From SIG299 sp964632165 (GTDB lineage Bacteria; Bacillota; Clostridia; Lachnospirales; Lachnospiraceae): a DNA stretch of 32,836 bases. Shown here piece after piece: positions 24,819-32,829 of the stretch. The translations under genes were made by a program, and so were the position numbers. How positions within the stretch are numbered: position 1 is the stretch's first letter; each line of letters opens with the position of its first letter. The DNA is taken from NCBI GenBank assembly GCA_964632165.1, contig CAZWCZ010000023.1, positions 1-32,836 of the forward strand. Reading direction: 5' to 3'. The notes beneath the pieces are model-generated. The model worked only from the letters and a program-made list of their open reading frames with translations, ran no database searches and had not been told where the DNA came from.

Positions 24819-25604
24819 ATGGGTAGGATTATAGCAATTGCAAATCAAAAAGGTGGTGTAGGAAAAACAACTACGACAATCAATTTGTCTGCATGTCTTG
24901 CGGAAAAAGGAAACCGTGTTTTAGTTGTTGATATTGACCCACAGGGTAATACAACATCCGGACTTGGAATAAAAAAGAAGAAGTTAAATGAGACAGTTTA
25001 TGATATGATGTTAGGTGAGTGTACTTTAGAAGAATGTAAGACCAAAAGTGTCATGAAAGACCTTTATGTGCTTCCTTCGGATGTTGATCTTGCCGGAGCT
25101 GAAATTGAATTAATCGGTGTCGATAATCGTGAATTTATATTAAAGCGTCTAATCGATCCAGTAAGAGAGGAATACGATTTCATCATTATTGACTGTCCAC
25201 CTTCATTAAATATGCTGACGGTTAATGCAATGACGACAGCAGATACGGTACTTGTTCCGATTCAATGCGAATATTATGCGTTGGAAGGATTGTCTCAGCT
25301 GATACATACGATCGATCTTGTTCAGAAACGGTTAAATCCGGATTTAGAGATGGAGGGAGTCGTATTTACGATGTACGATGCAAGGACAAATCTTTCTCTG
25401 CAGGTAGTTGAAAACGTAAAGAAAAATTTGAAACAGAATATATATAAAACAATCATTCCGAGAAATGTACGTCTTGCAGAGGCCCCGAGCCATGGACTTC
25501 CAATCAATCTGTATGATCCTAAATCAGCAGGTGCAGAGGGATATCGTCAATTAGCAGAGGAAGTTATGGAACGCGGAGTAAGAGACTGGTATTCGGATTT
25601 TTAG
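24819..25604 (+). CDS. parA: chromosome partitioning ATPase ParA (Soj)
   Basis: 261 residues from the ATG at 24819, since the product then begins with the normal MGRIIAIANQKGGVGKTT and GGGGA lies upstream; an ATG at 24807 adds four residues without a ribosome site. The deviant Walker A is KGGVGKTT (11-18), and DPQGN and IIDCPPSLNM follow. It binds DNA non-specifically and ATP-dependently, interacts with ParB, and in Bacillus also controls DnaA. It is 25 bp from parB. Confidence 0.96.
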   Translation: MGRIIAIANQKGGVGKTTTTINLSACLAEKGNRVLVVDIDPQGNTTSGLGIKKKKLNETVYDMMLGECTLEECKTKSVMKDLYVLPSDVDLAGAEIELIGVDNREFILKRLIDPVREEYDFIIIDCPPSLNMLTVNAMTTADTVLVPIQCEYYALEGLSQLIHTIDLVQKRLNPDLEMEGVVFTMYDARTNLSLQVVENVKKNLKQNIYKTIIPRNVRLAEAPSHGLPINLYDPKSAGAEGYRQLAEEVMERGVRDWYSDF

Positions 25605-25629
25605 AATGGAGAGAAAGTGGGGAAATCAC

Positions 25630-26523
25630 ATGGCAAGAAGAGGACTTGGTCAGGGATTGGATAATTTGATTCCTGATATCGGAATTGCAGAGCCTAAGAC
25701 AGAAAGAAAGAAGACTGTAACAGAGGAGAATGTTTCACGTGAAACATTGATTCCAATCAATGATATAGAACCAAACAGGGCGCAACCAAGAACGAGATTT
25801 GATGAGGATGCATTGCATGAACTTGCGGATTCTATTAAGCAGTATGGAATTATCGAACCATTAGTCGTACAGCAAAAAGGAAAAAGATTTGAAATAATTG
25901 CGGGAGAACGTCGTTGGCGTGCAGCAAGGATCGCAGGATTAAAGAAAGTGCCGGTTGTCATTAAAGAGTATTCTGAAAACGAGATATTTACGATCGCACT
26001 TATCGAAAATATTCAGCGTCAAGACTTAAATCCGATTGAAGAAGCAGTAGCATATCAGAAACTGATTAAAGAATTGAATTTAAAGCAGGATGAGGTGGCA
26101 GAAAAAGTGGCAAAAAGCCGGACTGCGATCACAAATTCCATGCGACTACTGAAATTGGATGTAAGAGTACAGCAGATGCTGATCGACGAAATGTTAAGCG
26201 AAGGACACGGGCGTGCACTGATTCCAATCACAGAGGGAGAAGAACAATTCAATCTTGCGATGAAAGTGTTTGATGAAATGCTGAGTGTACGTGAGACGGA
26301 GAAACTTGTAAAAAAGATTCAGGAGCAGAAAACGGAAATTCTTCCGGAAAAAACAGTGCAGACGAAGGATGACAGTTTTGTATATCGTGAAATTGAAGAA
26401 AAATTAAAGAAATCACTCGGAACGAAAGTAGAAATCAAGAGAAAAGCCAATAATACCGGGAAAATAGAAATTGAATACTATTCTATTGAAGAATTAGAAC
26501 GGATCATTGAGTTGATGGAATGA
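25630..26523 (+). CDS. parB: chromosome partitioning protein ParB (Spo0J)
   Basis: 297 residues from the ATG at 25630 (MARRGLGQGLDNLIPD, the usual N-terminus, with GGGGA upstream). The CTP-binding motifs are GERRWRA (92-98) and ENIQRQDLNPIEEA (126-139), the helix-turn-helix lies at about 152-180 and the dimerisation domain near the C-terminus. The gene contains its own parS site at codons for ENVSRET. Confidence 0.97.
   Translation: MARRGLGQGLDNLIPDIGIAEPKTERKKTVTEENVSRETLIPINDIEPNRAQPRTRFDEDALHELADSIKQYGIIEPLVVQQKGKRFEIIAGERRWRAARIAGLKKVPVVIKEYSENEIFTIALIENIQRQDLNPIEEAVAYQKLIKELNLKQDEVAEKVAKSRTAITNSMRLLKLDVRVQQMLIDEMLSEGHGRALIPITEGEEQFNLAMKVFDEMLSVRETEKLVKKIQEQKTEILPEKTVQTKDDSFVYREIEEKLKKSLGTKVEIKRKANNTGKIEIEYYSIEELERIIELME
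25731..25746. promoter_or_regulatory. parS site inside parB
   Basis: Second perfect TGTTTCACGTGAAACA, embedded in the parB reading frame where it encodes the residues NVSRET. The same embedding occurs in spo0J of Bacillus and relatives. Confidence 0.97.
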
Positions 26524-26553
26524 TCGTAAGCGAGAAGAAAAGAGGGAAAAACA

Positions 26554-27069
26554 ATGGGAGATGCAGGAATCAGTCCGATAGAATTGATGTGGATACTCAT
26601 ATGGGTGCTTTTCGGACTTTTGATTGCGACGTGTGCGATAGCAATCGTGTCATTGGTAAAAAATGTAAAATTAAATAAAAAATATAAGACATTTTTAAAT
26701 GGAGCAAATGGTATCACGATGGAAGAGGCCATTTTGGAAAAGTTTAAAGAAATTGACCTCTTAAAGGCAGAAGAGCAATATACATCGGAAAAACTGAATG
26801 TTGCCTGTGAAACTCTATTGACCGCATATCAGAAAATTGGTATTGTAAAGTATGATGCATTTAAGGAGATGGGAGGAAAGTTGAGTTTTTCTCTTTGTCT
26901 TTTGGATGATGAAAACAATGGTTTTATTTTGACATCGATGCATACGAGAGAAGGCTGCTATACGTATATTAAGGAAATCATCAAGGGCGAATCTTTTGTT
27001 GTTCTGGCTTCGGAAGAACGCAAGGCATTGGAGGAAGCAAAGAATAAGCGAAATCTGTATGCAGAATAA
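26554..27069 (+). CDS. DUF4446 family membrane-anchored protein
   Basis: 171 residues. One N-terminal transmembrane helix (about 10-36, MWILIWVLFGLLIATCAIAIV) is followed by a cytoplasmic helical part and a C-terminal domain with GIVKYDAFKEMGGKLSFSLCLLD and REGCYTYIKEI. This pattern and the position right after parB match DUF4446 proteins of Clostridia. Function unknown; the repeated proximity to parB hints at a membrane-linked role in chromosome organisation. GAGGGA lies before the ATG. Confidence 0.8.
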   Translation: MGDAGISPIELMWILIWVLFGLLIATCAIAIVSLVKNVKLNKKYKTFLNGANGITMEEAILEKFKEIDLLKAEEQYTSEKLNVACETLLTAYQKIGIVKYDAFKEMGGKLSFSLCLLDDENNGFILTSMHTREGCYTYIKEIIKGESFVVLASEERKALEEAKNKRNLYAE

Positions 27070-27090
27070 TTTCAGACAGAAAGGTAAACT

Positions 27091-27966
27091 ATGCATAGTT
27101 TTTTAAAATCCGTCGGTTTTGGAAGTATAAAAAACAGATGGGAAGAAGAAAAAGTAATCAATCTGGTGTTGGAGAATGCCTCAGAAAAGAAGTTGTTCCA
27201 TGTTTCAGAAGAGAGGACACTCGCAGAATGGTATCTTGAGGTAGCAGAAGACACCGGAGTGACTGTTTGCGGAGAATTGGATGCACATGGGGAAATTCAT
27301 GTCAGTTATTATTTTCCGGTACACAGGGGAAAAAGGATCAGTGCAGAAGAAGCGGTATTTCTCAATAAGCGCGTGGATACGGATGCTTATACCGGAATGT
27401 GTGATGACTGTAGGATCGGAGTTTCACTTATTTTTTATGTGCAGAACGGACTGGAGTTATTAGAACATCCGATTCCTAAAAAAGATCGCACAAAGTACCC
27501 AATCGTATTAGCAGCATTGGCAGGCGAAGGAAAGGTCCTTCTTCCGGTGGAAAAGACAAAGAAAGAAGAAGAAAAAGTAAAGAGGGAACTGAAAAATCGT
27601 ACGGCACTGATCGAAGAGGCAAAACAGGGAAGCCAGGAAGCTATGCAGAATCTGACCTTTGATGATATTGACCAGTATGCAGCCGTCAGCCGGAGAATTC
27701 GTCAGGAAGATGTATATTCTATTGTAGAAACGAGCTTTATTCCGTATGGTTCGGAATCGGATAATTATTCCGTTTTGGGATATATTACGGGAGTTGAAAA
27801 ATGTCAGAATAAGTACACAAAAGAGGAATTTTATGTTCTGTCTCTTTCTTGCAATGAGATAGAATTTGAAATTTGTATCCACGCGGCGGATCTGCTTGGT
27901 GAACCGGAAATCGGTCGCCGGTTCCGTGGAACGGTATGGATGCAGGGTGAGATAAAAACGCATTAG
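27091..27966 (+). CDS. DUF3881 family protein
   Basis: 291 residues, soluble, starting MHSFLKSVGFGSIKN. It looks like the DUF3881 family, found largely in Lachnospiraceae (recognised from memory of the family's N-terminus and length). The central part carries CDDCRIGVSLIFYVQNG and a charged linker at 150-185 (KTKKEEEKVKRELKNR). The C-terminal part after 205 is beta-rich. No catalytic motif is visible. AAAGG lies 6-7 bases before the ATG, 21 bp after the DUF4446 gene, so they are likely co-transcribed. Confidence 0.7.
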   Translation: MHSFLKSVGFGSIKNRWEEEKVINLVLENASEKKLFHVSEERTLAEWYLEVAEDTGVTVCGELDAHGEIHVSYYFPVHRGKRISAEEAVFLNKRVDTDAYTGMCDDCRIGVSLIFYVQNGLELLEHPIPKKDRTKYPIVLAALAGEGKVLLPVEKTKKEEEKVKRELKNRTALIEEAKQGSQEAMQNLTFDDIDQYAAVSRRIRQEDVYSIVETSFIPYGSESDNYSVLGYITGVEKCQNKYTKEEFYVLSLSCNEIEFEICIHAADLLGEPEIGRRFRGTVWMQGEIKTH

Positions 27967-27989
27967 CAATAAGAAAGGAAATGAAAAAC

Positions 27990-28235
27990 ATGGAAAAACA
28001 CGTAAGCTATAAGACAGAAGGCGTATGCTCGAAGGGAATCGAATTTGATATTGTGGATGGGATTGTGCACAACGTGCAGTTCATCGGCGGATGTCGTGGA
28101 AATACACAGGGTGTAGCAAGACTTGCAGAAGGAATGAGCGCGGAAGAACTTATCCGCAGACTGAAAGGGATTGAATGCCGTGGCAACAATTCCTGCCCAA
28201 ATCAGTTGGCACTTGCAGTAGAAGAAAATCTGTAA
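27990..28235 (+). CDS. TSCPD domain protein (TIGR03905-like)
   Basis: 81 residues if translation begins at the second ATG (27990); an ATG three codons earlier (27981) lies very close to AAAGGAA, so either start is possible. A TSCPD domain covers the whole protein: VCSKGIEFDIVDGIVHNVQFIGGCRGN, then a C-terminal CRGNNSCPNQLALA. Conserved cysteines suggest metal or nucleotide-related binding as in the C-terminal domain of NrdJ-type ribonucleotide reductases. Free-standing versions have no established function. Confidence 0.8.
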   Translation: MEKHVSYKTEGVCSKGIEFDIVDGIVHNVQFIGGCRGNTQGVARLAEGMSAEELIRRLKGIECRGNNSCPNQLALAVEENL

Positions 28236-28265
28236 TATCTTCTAAAAGCCTTTATATTGGCGACT

Positions 28266-28297
28266 TGCAACCATTGGTTGCAGAGATTCAAGCTTGA
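28266..28297. promoter_or_regulatory. two adjacent palindromes upstream of the XRE gene
   Basis: TGCAACCATTGGTTGCA (28266-28282, 7-bp arms) and TCAAGCTTGA (28288-28297, perfect) lie 5 bp apart, about 90-120 bp before the XRE start. They could be operators for the adjacent regulator. The first could also be a weak hairpin after the TSCPD gene, but no U run follows it. Confidence 0.4.
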
Positions 28298-28387
28298 GAT
28301 GATAGTAATTTTTCCGCTTATTTTGTATTGTAATGATATGAAAGAAGGAGATGCATATAAAAAAGCATATTGGAGGGAGAGATTACG

Positions 28388-29146
28388 ATGAAATTAAATG
28401 AAAAAATCTATAATCTGAGAAAGCAAAAAGGAATGTCGCAGGAAACTTTGGCAGAAGAACTAGGAGTGTCCAGGCAGGCAGTCAGTAAATGGGAAACGGG
28501 GGATGCTGTTCCTGAGATAGGGAAATTATTAGCTTTGGCAAAGACGTTTGGAGTAACCACAGACTGGCTGTTGTCTGATGAGCCGATTCCGAAAGAAGAA
28601 AATAATGAAGAAACTCATCAGAAAGAGCATTCGGCGGAAAAAACATTCACGCAGAGAAATTCTGCAGAGAGGTTTGAAAAAAGTGCGGATGAGTGGATGC
28701 AGCGCGTTCCCGGGGTGCTTGGAAAGATCGTAAAGCGGTTCGGGTGGATTGCCGGAGTTTATATTGCCTTTGTCAGTGCCGGTTTTATGGTGATTGGCAT
28801 CATAGGAACGCTGATGTTGGGAGGAGTGAACCGTATTGGAAGCGAAATGGAAAATTTCATGGGAAGCTCCTGGGGAAGCGATGGCAGCATAGTTTTTTAT
28901 GACGAATACGGAAACCGGTTAAGTCAGAAGGAAAGTTCAAAGCTGGCAGAATTATTTGGGATTGAGAATACTGCAGGAGGTACGTTTTCTATCCTGGAGA
29001 GTTTTAGCAGCAATAATCCGGTAGCAATCCTTTGCAACGTTTTTCTGTTTGGCGGGATGATCGGAATGATTGCCGGAAGTGTACTTGCAGTGGTCTGGTA
29101 CAATATGGCAAAAAAGTCGGCACGTGAGACAGGGAAGATCGAATGA
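28388..29146 (+). CDS. XRE-family regulator with C-terminal transmembrane helices
   Basis: 252 residues from the ATG at 28388, preceded by GGAGGGAG; an in-frame ATG at 28370 overlaps that site. A canonical helix-turn-helix is at 1-62 (LRKQKGMSQETLAEELGVSR and AVSKWETGDAVPEIGKL). A polar linker (65-105) is followed by two hydrophobic segments (about 118-145 and 210-238) separated by an extracytoplasmic-looking stretch with SSWGSDGSIVFYDEYGNRL. This architecture is of membrane-bound sensors that act directly on DNA. The signal sensed is unknown. A terminator follows at 29200. Confidence 0.85.
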   Translation: MKLNEKIYNLRKQKGMSQETLAEELGVSRQAVSKWETGDAVPEIGKLLALAKTFGVTTDWLLSDEPIPKEENNEETHQKEHSAEKTFTQRNSAERFEKSADEWMQRVPGVLGKIVKRFGWIAGVYIAFVSAGFMVIGIIGTLMLGGVNRIGSEMENFMGSSWGSDGSIVFYDEYGNRLSQKESSKLAELFGIENTAGGTFSILESFSSNNPVAILCNVFLFGGMIGMIAGSVLAVVWYNMAKKSARETGKIE

Positions 29147-29199
29147 TCGCAGCGAGGGATATGGAACTTTAAAAGAGTGAATATGGAATTTTAATGGAA

Positions 29200-29273
29200 A
29201 AAACTGCTTTGATGCTCCTGATAGAAACATTGTATCGGAAGGGCATGAGACATCAAGGCAGTTTTGTTTTTTT
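29200..29273 (+). terminator. terminator after the XRE gene
   Basis: AAAACTGCTTTGATG (29200-29214) pairs with CATCAAGGCAGTTTT (29251-29265) over 15 bp with one G-U pair, followed by GTTTTTTTG. The 36-base loop can form a further imperfect stem. It also lies just beyond the 3' end of the oppositely oriented patatin fragment. Confidence 0.75.
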
Positions 29274-29277
29274 GAAG

Positions 29278-29772
29278 TTATTCTTTAATGAGTGGAGTTG
29301 TAAGCTTTTTTGTGAATCTGTTTAAATTTGTAGCAAGGATATCTACAGTAATGCGATAATCTCTTTTCGCTGTGGAAGAGTTAGAAACATCTATGGCACT
29401 ATAGATATACTCTTTATCCTCATATCCATTATGAAATATGGTTTGCAAAATTGAAGTTGCTCTGTCAAAACCGTCCTGGATCATCTGGTTAATGGTGTCA
29501 GGTTTTAGAATGAGAGATTGTCGCAAACCGTTTTCCGGCGGAAAGACTAATTTTATTATTTTCTTATCAAAACTTTTATTTTCAAATTTGAAATTCTCAT
29601 CATCAAAATAGATACATATAATATAATCAAGGTCGTGCTTGGTAAGTGGATATACAGGAATATTGTCTACAAAACCGCCGTCATAGTAGGAGTGTCTGCC
29701 AATTGAGACAGAATGATTGCAAAGTGGGATAGAGACACTTGCTTTCAAATAGGATGTAATTTGGTCAACAGT
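29278..29772 (-). pseudogene. patatin-like phospholipase, C-terminal fragment
   Basis: The frame opens after a TAA at 29773-29775 and encodes about 164 residues. It contains YLKASVSIP and YYDGGFVDNIPVYPL, the second catalytic block of patatins; the Asp of the DGG motif is half of the Ser-Asp dyad. The first block (oxyanion glycines and the G-x-S-x-G serine) is absent, and no frame upstream supplies it. No ATG start or ribosome site is visible for the fragment. It is therefore a 5'-deleted remnant, expected to be inactive. Confidence 0.75.
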
Positions 29773-29795
29773 TTACCAACACAGATGAAATCAAT

Positions 29796-29915
29796 TCATT
29801 CGTTCAGAAATGGATTGTATAGTAACCAGAAATGTGAAGGAATATAAAAACCACAGATTGATACTGAAACCTTGTTTGTATTGCTTTTGGGGCGTAAATC
29901 AAGGAAAATCCTCAT
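29796..29915 (-). CDS. possible 39-residue open frame of unknown nature
   Basis: ATG at 29915 preceded by AAAGGA at 5 bases. The product starts MRIFLDLRPKSNTNKVSVS and ends NPFLNE. It lies mostly inside the palindromic element at 29849-29964. It is not part of the patatin frame (different phase) and does not resemble a family I know. It may be chance or a fragment of a mobile-element gene. Confidence 0.2.
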   Translation of the reverse strand: MRIFLDLRPKSNTNKVSVSICGFYIPSHFWLLYNPFLNE

Positions 29916-29964
29916 TCTAATCCTTTCAAAAAGGAACGCAAGGTGTTTGTACTAACCTGTGGTT
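29849..29964. repeat. 116-bp element with imperfect 27-bp terminal inverted repeats
   Basis: 29849-29875 and 29938-29964 are inverted copies matching at about 20 of 27 positions, with identical outer ends AACCACAG and CTGTGGTT. Flanks on both sides are short A/T tracts. The size and ends suggest a miniature inverted-repeat element or the folded end of a lost transposon. The surrounding stretch 29773-30236 holds no intact gene; at about 30120-30190 (minus strand) a frame ending IAIAAIVYAIVSSVAIEKQRK (split) looks like the tail of a membrane protein. Confidence 0.5.
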
Positions 29965-30236
29965 ATATATGAAATTGTGGGTTTTGGGATAACAAAAAAC
30001 ACCATATTTCTACGATGTTTTCTACCATTCAAATATTCTTTACTTGAAGACATATCTTTCTCCACGCTATTATGATTTTTCCTATTGAATAAACCGGAAT
30101 TTTACTTTCTTTGTTTCTCTATAGCAACTGATGATACAATCGCATATACTATTGCTGCGATTGCAATTCCTATGTGAATTTCTCAACTTGCCCACTTCGA
30201 CTACACTCCCGCAAATCTACTGGAATATTCTTCTTT

Positions 30237-30812
30237 TCACGGATGGGTTGATCTTTGAGAAATAAAGTTTGCTGTCCAATGTTTTGTATACTCGTAAAGG
30301 TCATCCAGCGATGTGGCGGAGTACCCTCTGCAATATTTCACATACTCGCAGAGCAATCCTTCCAAAAAAATCTGAATATCCAGTTCAATATAGGACCGAT
30401 CTTTAATGCGGCTGTCATTGTGGGATAGCTCCAACAGCTTACCGGACCCGATAGCTGCCAATTTTTTAGCGGCAAACAAAAAATCATTGGATTTGCACAG
30501 CAAGCGATAATTGTCATTATTCTGACGGATGAACTCAAAAATAGAGTCGATAAAGTGCATAATATCCTGAGATTCCAATAATCTTGCATTGTCAAAAAAT
30601 GTATCGATCATCTCATTTTCGTAATCCTCTGCTACGCCGTAAATGTCATCATAATGGGAATAAAACGATCCACGGCTGATATCGGCACGCTTGCACAGTT
30701 CACTCACCGAAATCTTTCCCAGCTCTTTTTCTTCGGCAAGCATTTGGGCAAAGACCTTTTTTATCAGCCGCCTTGTTTTCTTTGAGGAATTATTGATATT
30801 TTGTGCTTTCAT
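30237..30812 (-). CDS. TetR-family transcriptional repressor
   Basis: 191 residues from the ATG at 30812, which has AAAGGAAAG upstream; the frame to 30872 has no site. The N-terminal helix-turn-helix (about 12-58) has ISVSELCKRADISRGSFYSHY, the typical TetR phrase. The C-terminal part is helical and binds an unknown ligand. It is divergent from the ABC ATPase genes across a 155-bp region full of short inverted repeats, so it very likely represses them and itself. Confidence 0.88.
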   Translation of the reverse strand: MKAQNINNSSKKTRRLIKKVFAQMLAEEKELGKISVSELCKRADISRGSFYSHYDDIYGVAEDYENEMIDTFFDNARLLESQDIMHFIDSIFEFIRQNNDNYRLLCKSNDFLFAAKKLAAIGSGKLLELSHNDSRIKDRSYIELDIQIFLEGLLCEYVKYCRGYSATSLDDLYEYTKHWTANFISQRSTHP

Positions 30813-30848
30813 GGCTTTCCTTTCCCAACATGAACAATTATGTGTGTA

Positions 30849-30946
30849 GTGTTCAAATTTTGACACCGACAAAATAATTGTACTTCAAATTCCAATTTAA
30901 CAACATTATAATTCAACACAGTTGAAATGTCAACACTGTCAAAATT
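30849..30946. promoter_or_regulatory. divergent operator region between tetR and the ABC genes
   Basis: The promoter for the ABC genes on the plus strand is TTCAAA (30884-30889), 17 bp, TATAAT (30907-30912). The palindrome TTCAACACAGTTGAA (30912-30926) overlaps the expected start site, an ideal repressor position. The heptamer TCAACAC repeats at 30913-30919 and 30930-30936. GTGTTCAAATTTTGACAC (30849-30866) is a second imperfect palindrome on the tetR side, and AATTTTGACA (30856-30865) recurs inverted at 30937-30946. Confidence 0.65.
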
Positions 30947-30967
30947 CAGAAAGGAGTTACAACATAT

Positions 30968-31933
30968 ATGGAGATTGAAAACATGTTGAACACAGATTCC
31001 GAACACGTCATAGAAACCTCCGGGTTAACGAAGGACTATGGGTTCGGACGAGGTGTTTTTGATGTCAACATTCATGTTGACAAAGGAGAGGTCTTTGGAT
31101 TTTTGGGTCCCAACGGTGCAGGAAAGTCCACCACCATCCGACACTTGATGGGATTTTCGAAGCCGGATAAAGGAACCACCAAAATACTGGGAATGGAAAC
31201 CTTCAATCACTACGATAAGATACTCAATCATGTGGGCTACATTCCAGGAGAAATCGCACTTCCGGCAGGACTCACCGGATGGGAATTCATTCACATGATG
31301 CAGGATATGCAAAAAATCCATAACCAGCAGCGATTGGAAGAAATGCTCTCCCTTTTTGAGTTGGAAGATTCCGTCCTGTGTGGAGATACCAAACGAATGA
31401 GTTTGGGTGTCAAGCGAAAGTTAGCCATCGTGACGGCTTTCATGTCCGATCCCGAGGTGCTGATTTTGGATGAACCCACCAGTGGCCTCGACCCTGTGAT
31501 GCAGGAAAACTTCATTCAGTTTATTCATCAGGAAAAACACAGAGGGAAAACGATTCTGCTGTCCAGTCATATCTTCTCGGAAATTGACTCTACCTGCGAC
31601 CGAATTGCGATTATCAAAGACGGCAAGATCGTATCTGAGTTTATTGCCGATGACTTAAAGCACGCTTCCCGGAAATATTACACGGTTGTGTTTGAAAATG
31701 CAGCAGAAAAAGAAATCTTCAAAAGCAAATGCAATCAATTAACTACTTACGTTCCAGCTACGGAAGGCAGACGGCGCATCGACCTTTCCATCGAGGACAG
31801 CGATCTGAATGAGTTGATTGAGCTCCTTTCAACTCTTGCCGTGCGTTCTTTTAGCAACCGAAAGGAAACCCTGGAGGATTATTTTATGAAATTCTATAAA
31901 GAGGATAAAGATTTCGGAGGTGCGCTGCAATGA
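30968..31933 (+). CDS. ABC transporter ATP-binding protein (first of a tandem pair)
   Basis: 321 residues of the drug/antibiotic-export type ATPase class. Walker A is GPNGAGKST (47-55), the signature region MSLGV (144-148, non-canonical LSGGQ) and Walker B LILDE (165-169) with TSGLD and the SSHIFSE switch. The Q-loop position reads GYIPGE with no glutamine. AAAGGAG lies 11 bases before the ATG. The stop overlaps the next ATPase gene by 4 bp. It is controlled by the divergent TetR gene. Confidence 0.92.
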   Translation: MEIENMLNTDSEHVIETSGLTKDYGFGRGVFDVNIHVDKGEVFGFLGPNGAGKSTTIRHLMGFSKPDKGTTKILGMETFNHYDKILNHVGYIPGEIALPAGLTGWEFIHMMQDMQKIHNQQRLEEMLSLFELEDSVLCGDTKRMSLGVKRKLAIVTAFMSDPEVLILDEPTSGLDPVMQENFIQFIHQEKHRGKTILLSSHIFSEIDSTCDRIAIIKDGKIVSEFIADDLKHASRKYYTVVFENAAEKEIFKSKCNQLTTYVPATEGRRRIDLSIEDSDLNELIELLSTLAVRSFSNRKETLEDYFMKFYKEDKDFGGALQ

Positions 31934-32829
31934 GTATCATCGAAATCAAAAATCTTACCAAGGACTACGGAAATCAGCAGGGAATTTTTGATCTGAACCT
32001 TTCCATTGAGCAAGGAGAAATGATCGGTTATGTGGGCACCAACGGTAGTGGTAAAACCACCACCATCCGCCACATCATGGGATTTCTGAAGCCTACCTCC
32101 GGAAAGGTAACGGTAAGCGGTTTATCGTCATGGGAACATTCCAGCGAGATTGTCAAGGATATCGGTTATGTGCCGGGAGAAATCGCTTTTCCGGATTTGA
32201 AAACCGGCATCGACTTTTTGAAGTGTCAGGCAGATTTTCTGGGTCTTCGGGATATGTCCTATGCCAATGAACTGATCGAAAGGCTCCAGCTTGATCCAAG
32301 AGCAAACTTAAAACGCATGAGCAAGGGCATGAAACAGAAAACGGCCCTTGTAGCGGCACTGATGAACGATGCACCCATCATCATTTTGGACGAACCTACT
32401 ACCGGTTTGGATCCGCTGATGCGGGCAACCTTTCTGGATATCATCCGGGAAGAACACGAAAAGGGAAAAACCATTTTCATGAGCAGTCACAGCTTTGATG
32501 AATTGGAAAAGACCTGCGATAAAGTCGCACTGATCAACAATGGTCATATCATTGATGTCTGCGATATGAATGATATCCGCAATCGTCCGATAAAGGAGTT
32601 CAAAATTGAATTTTACACCGCTGAGGATTATGAGCGTTTTCAGCATGAAGATTATGATGTGATCCGCTTGCAGGAGCAATATCATCAGGTGACGATTCGA
32701 ATCGATGCAAATGAGACGGCAGATATGCTTCGGGTTTTGAAAGCATACCGTGTGAAATTCATTTCAGAACTTCCCTATACGTTGGAAATGCACTTTAAGA
32801 AGATTCTATTGGAACAACAGAAAGGTTAA
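31930..32829 (+). CDS. ABC transporter ATP-binding protein (second of a tandem pair)
   Basis: 299 residues, clearly similar to its upstream neighbour in order and spacing of motifs. Walker A is GTNGSGKT (36-43), the signature MSKGM (130-134), Walker B IILDE (151-155) with TTGLDP, and the H-loop lies in SSHSF. GYVPGE replaces the Q-loop Gln. The ATPases probably form a heterodimer with a permease encoded next. A GTG at 32833 with AAAGG (32821-32825) 7 bases upstream may be that gene's start, cut by the window end. Confidence 0.92.
   Translation: MSIIEIKNLTKDYGNQQGIFDLNLSIEQGEMIGYVGTNGSGKTTTIRHIMGFLKPTSGKVTVSGLSSWEHSSEIVKDIGYVPGEIAFPDLKTGIDFLKCQADFLGLRDMSYANELIERLQLDPRANLKRMSKGMKQKTALVAALMNDAPIIILDEPTTGLDPLMRATFLDIIREEHEKGKTIFMSSHSFDELEKTCDKVALINNGHIIDVCDMNDIRNRPIKEFKIEFYTAEDYERFQHEDYDVIRLQEQYHQVTIRIDANETADMLRVLKAYRVKFISELPYTLEMHFKKILLEQQKG

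Noticed and set aside
28266..28282. Intrinsic terminator for the TSCPD gene
   Set aside because: The stem is only 7 bp and no T run follows; listed as possible operator instead.
29796..29915. The 39-codon frame as the missing 5' part of the patatin gene
   Set aside because: It is in a different phase and lacks the glycine-rich N-terminus and G-x-S-x-G motif of patatins.
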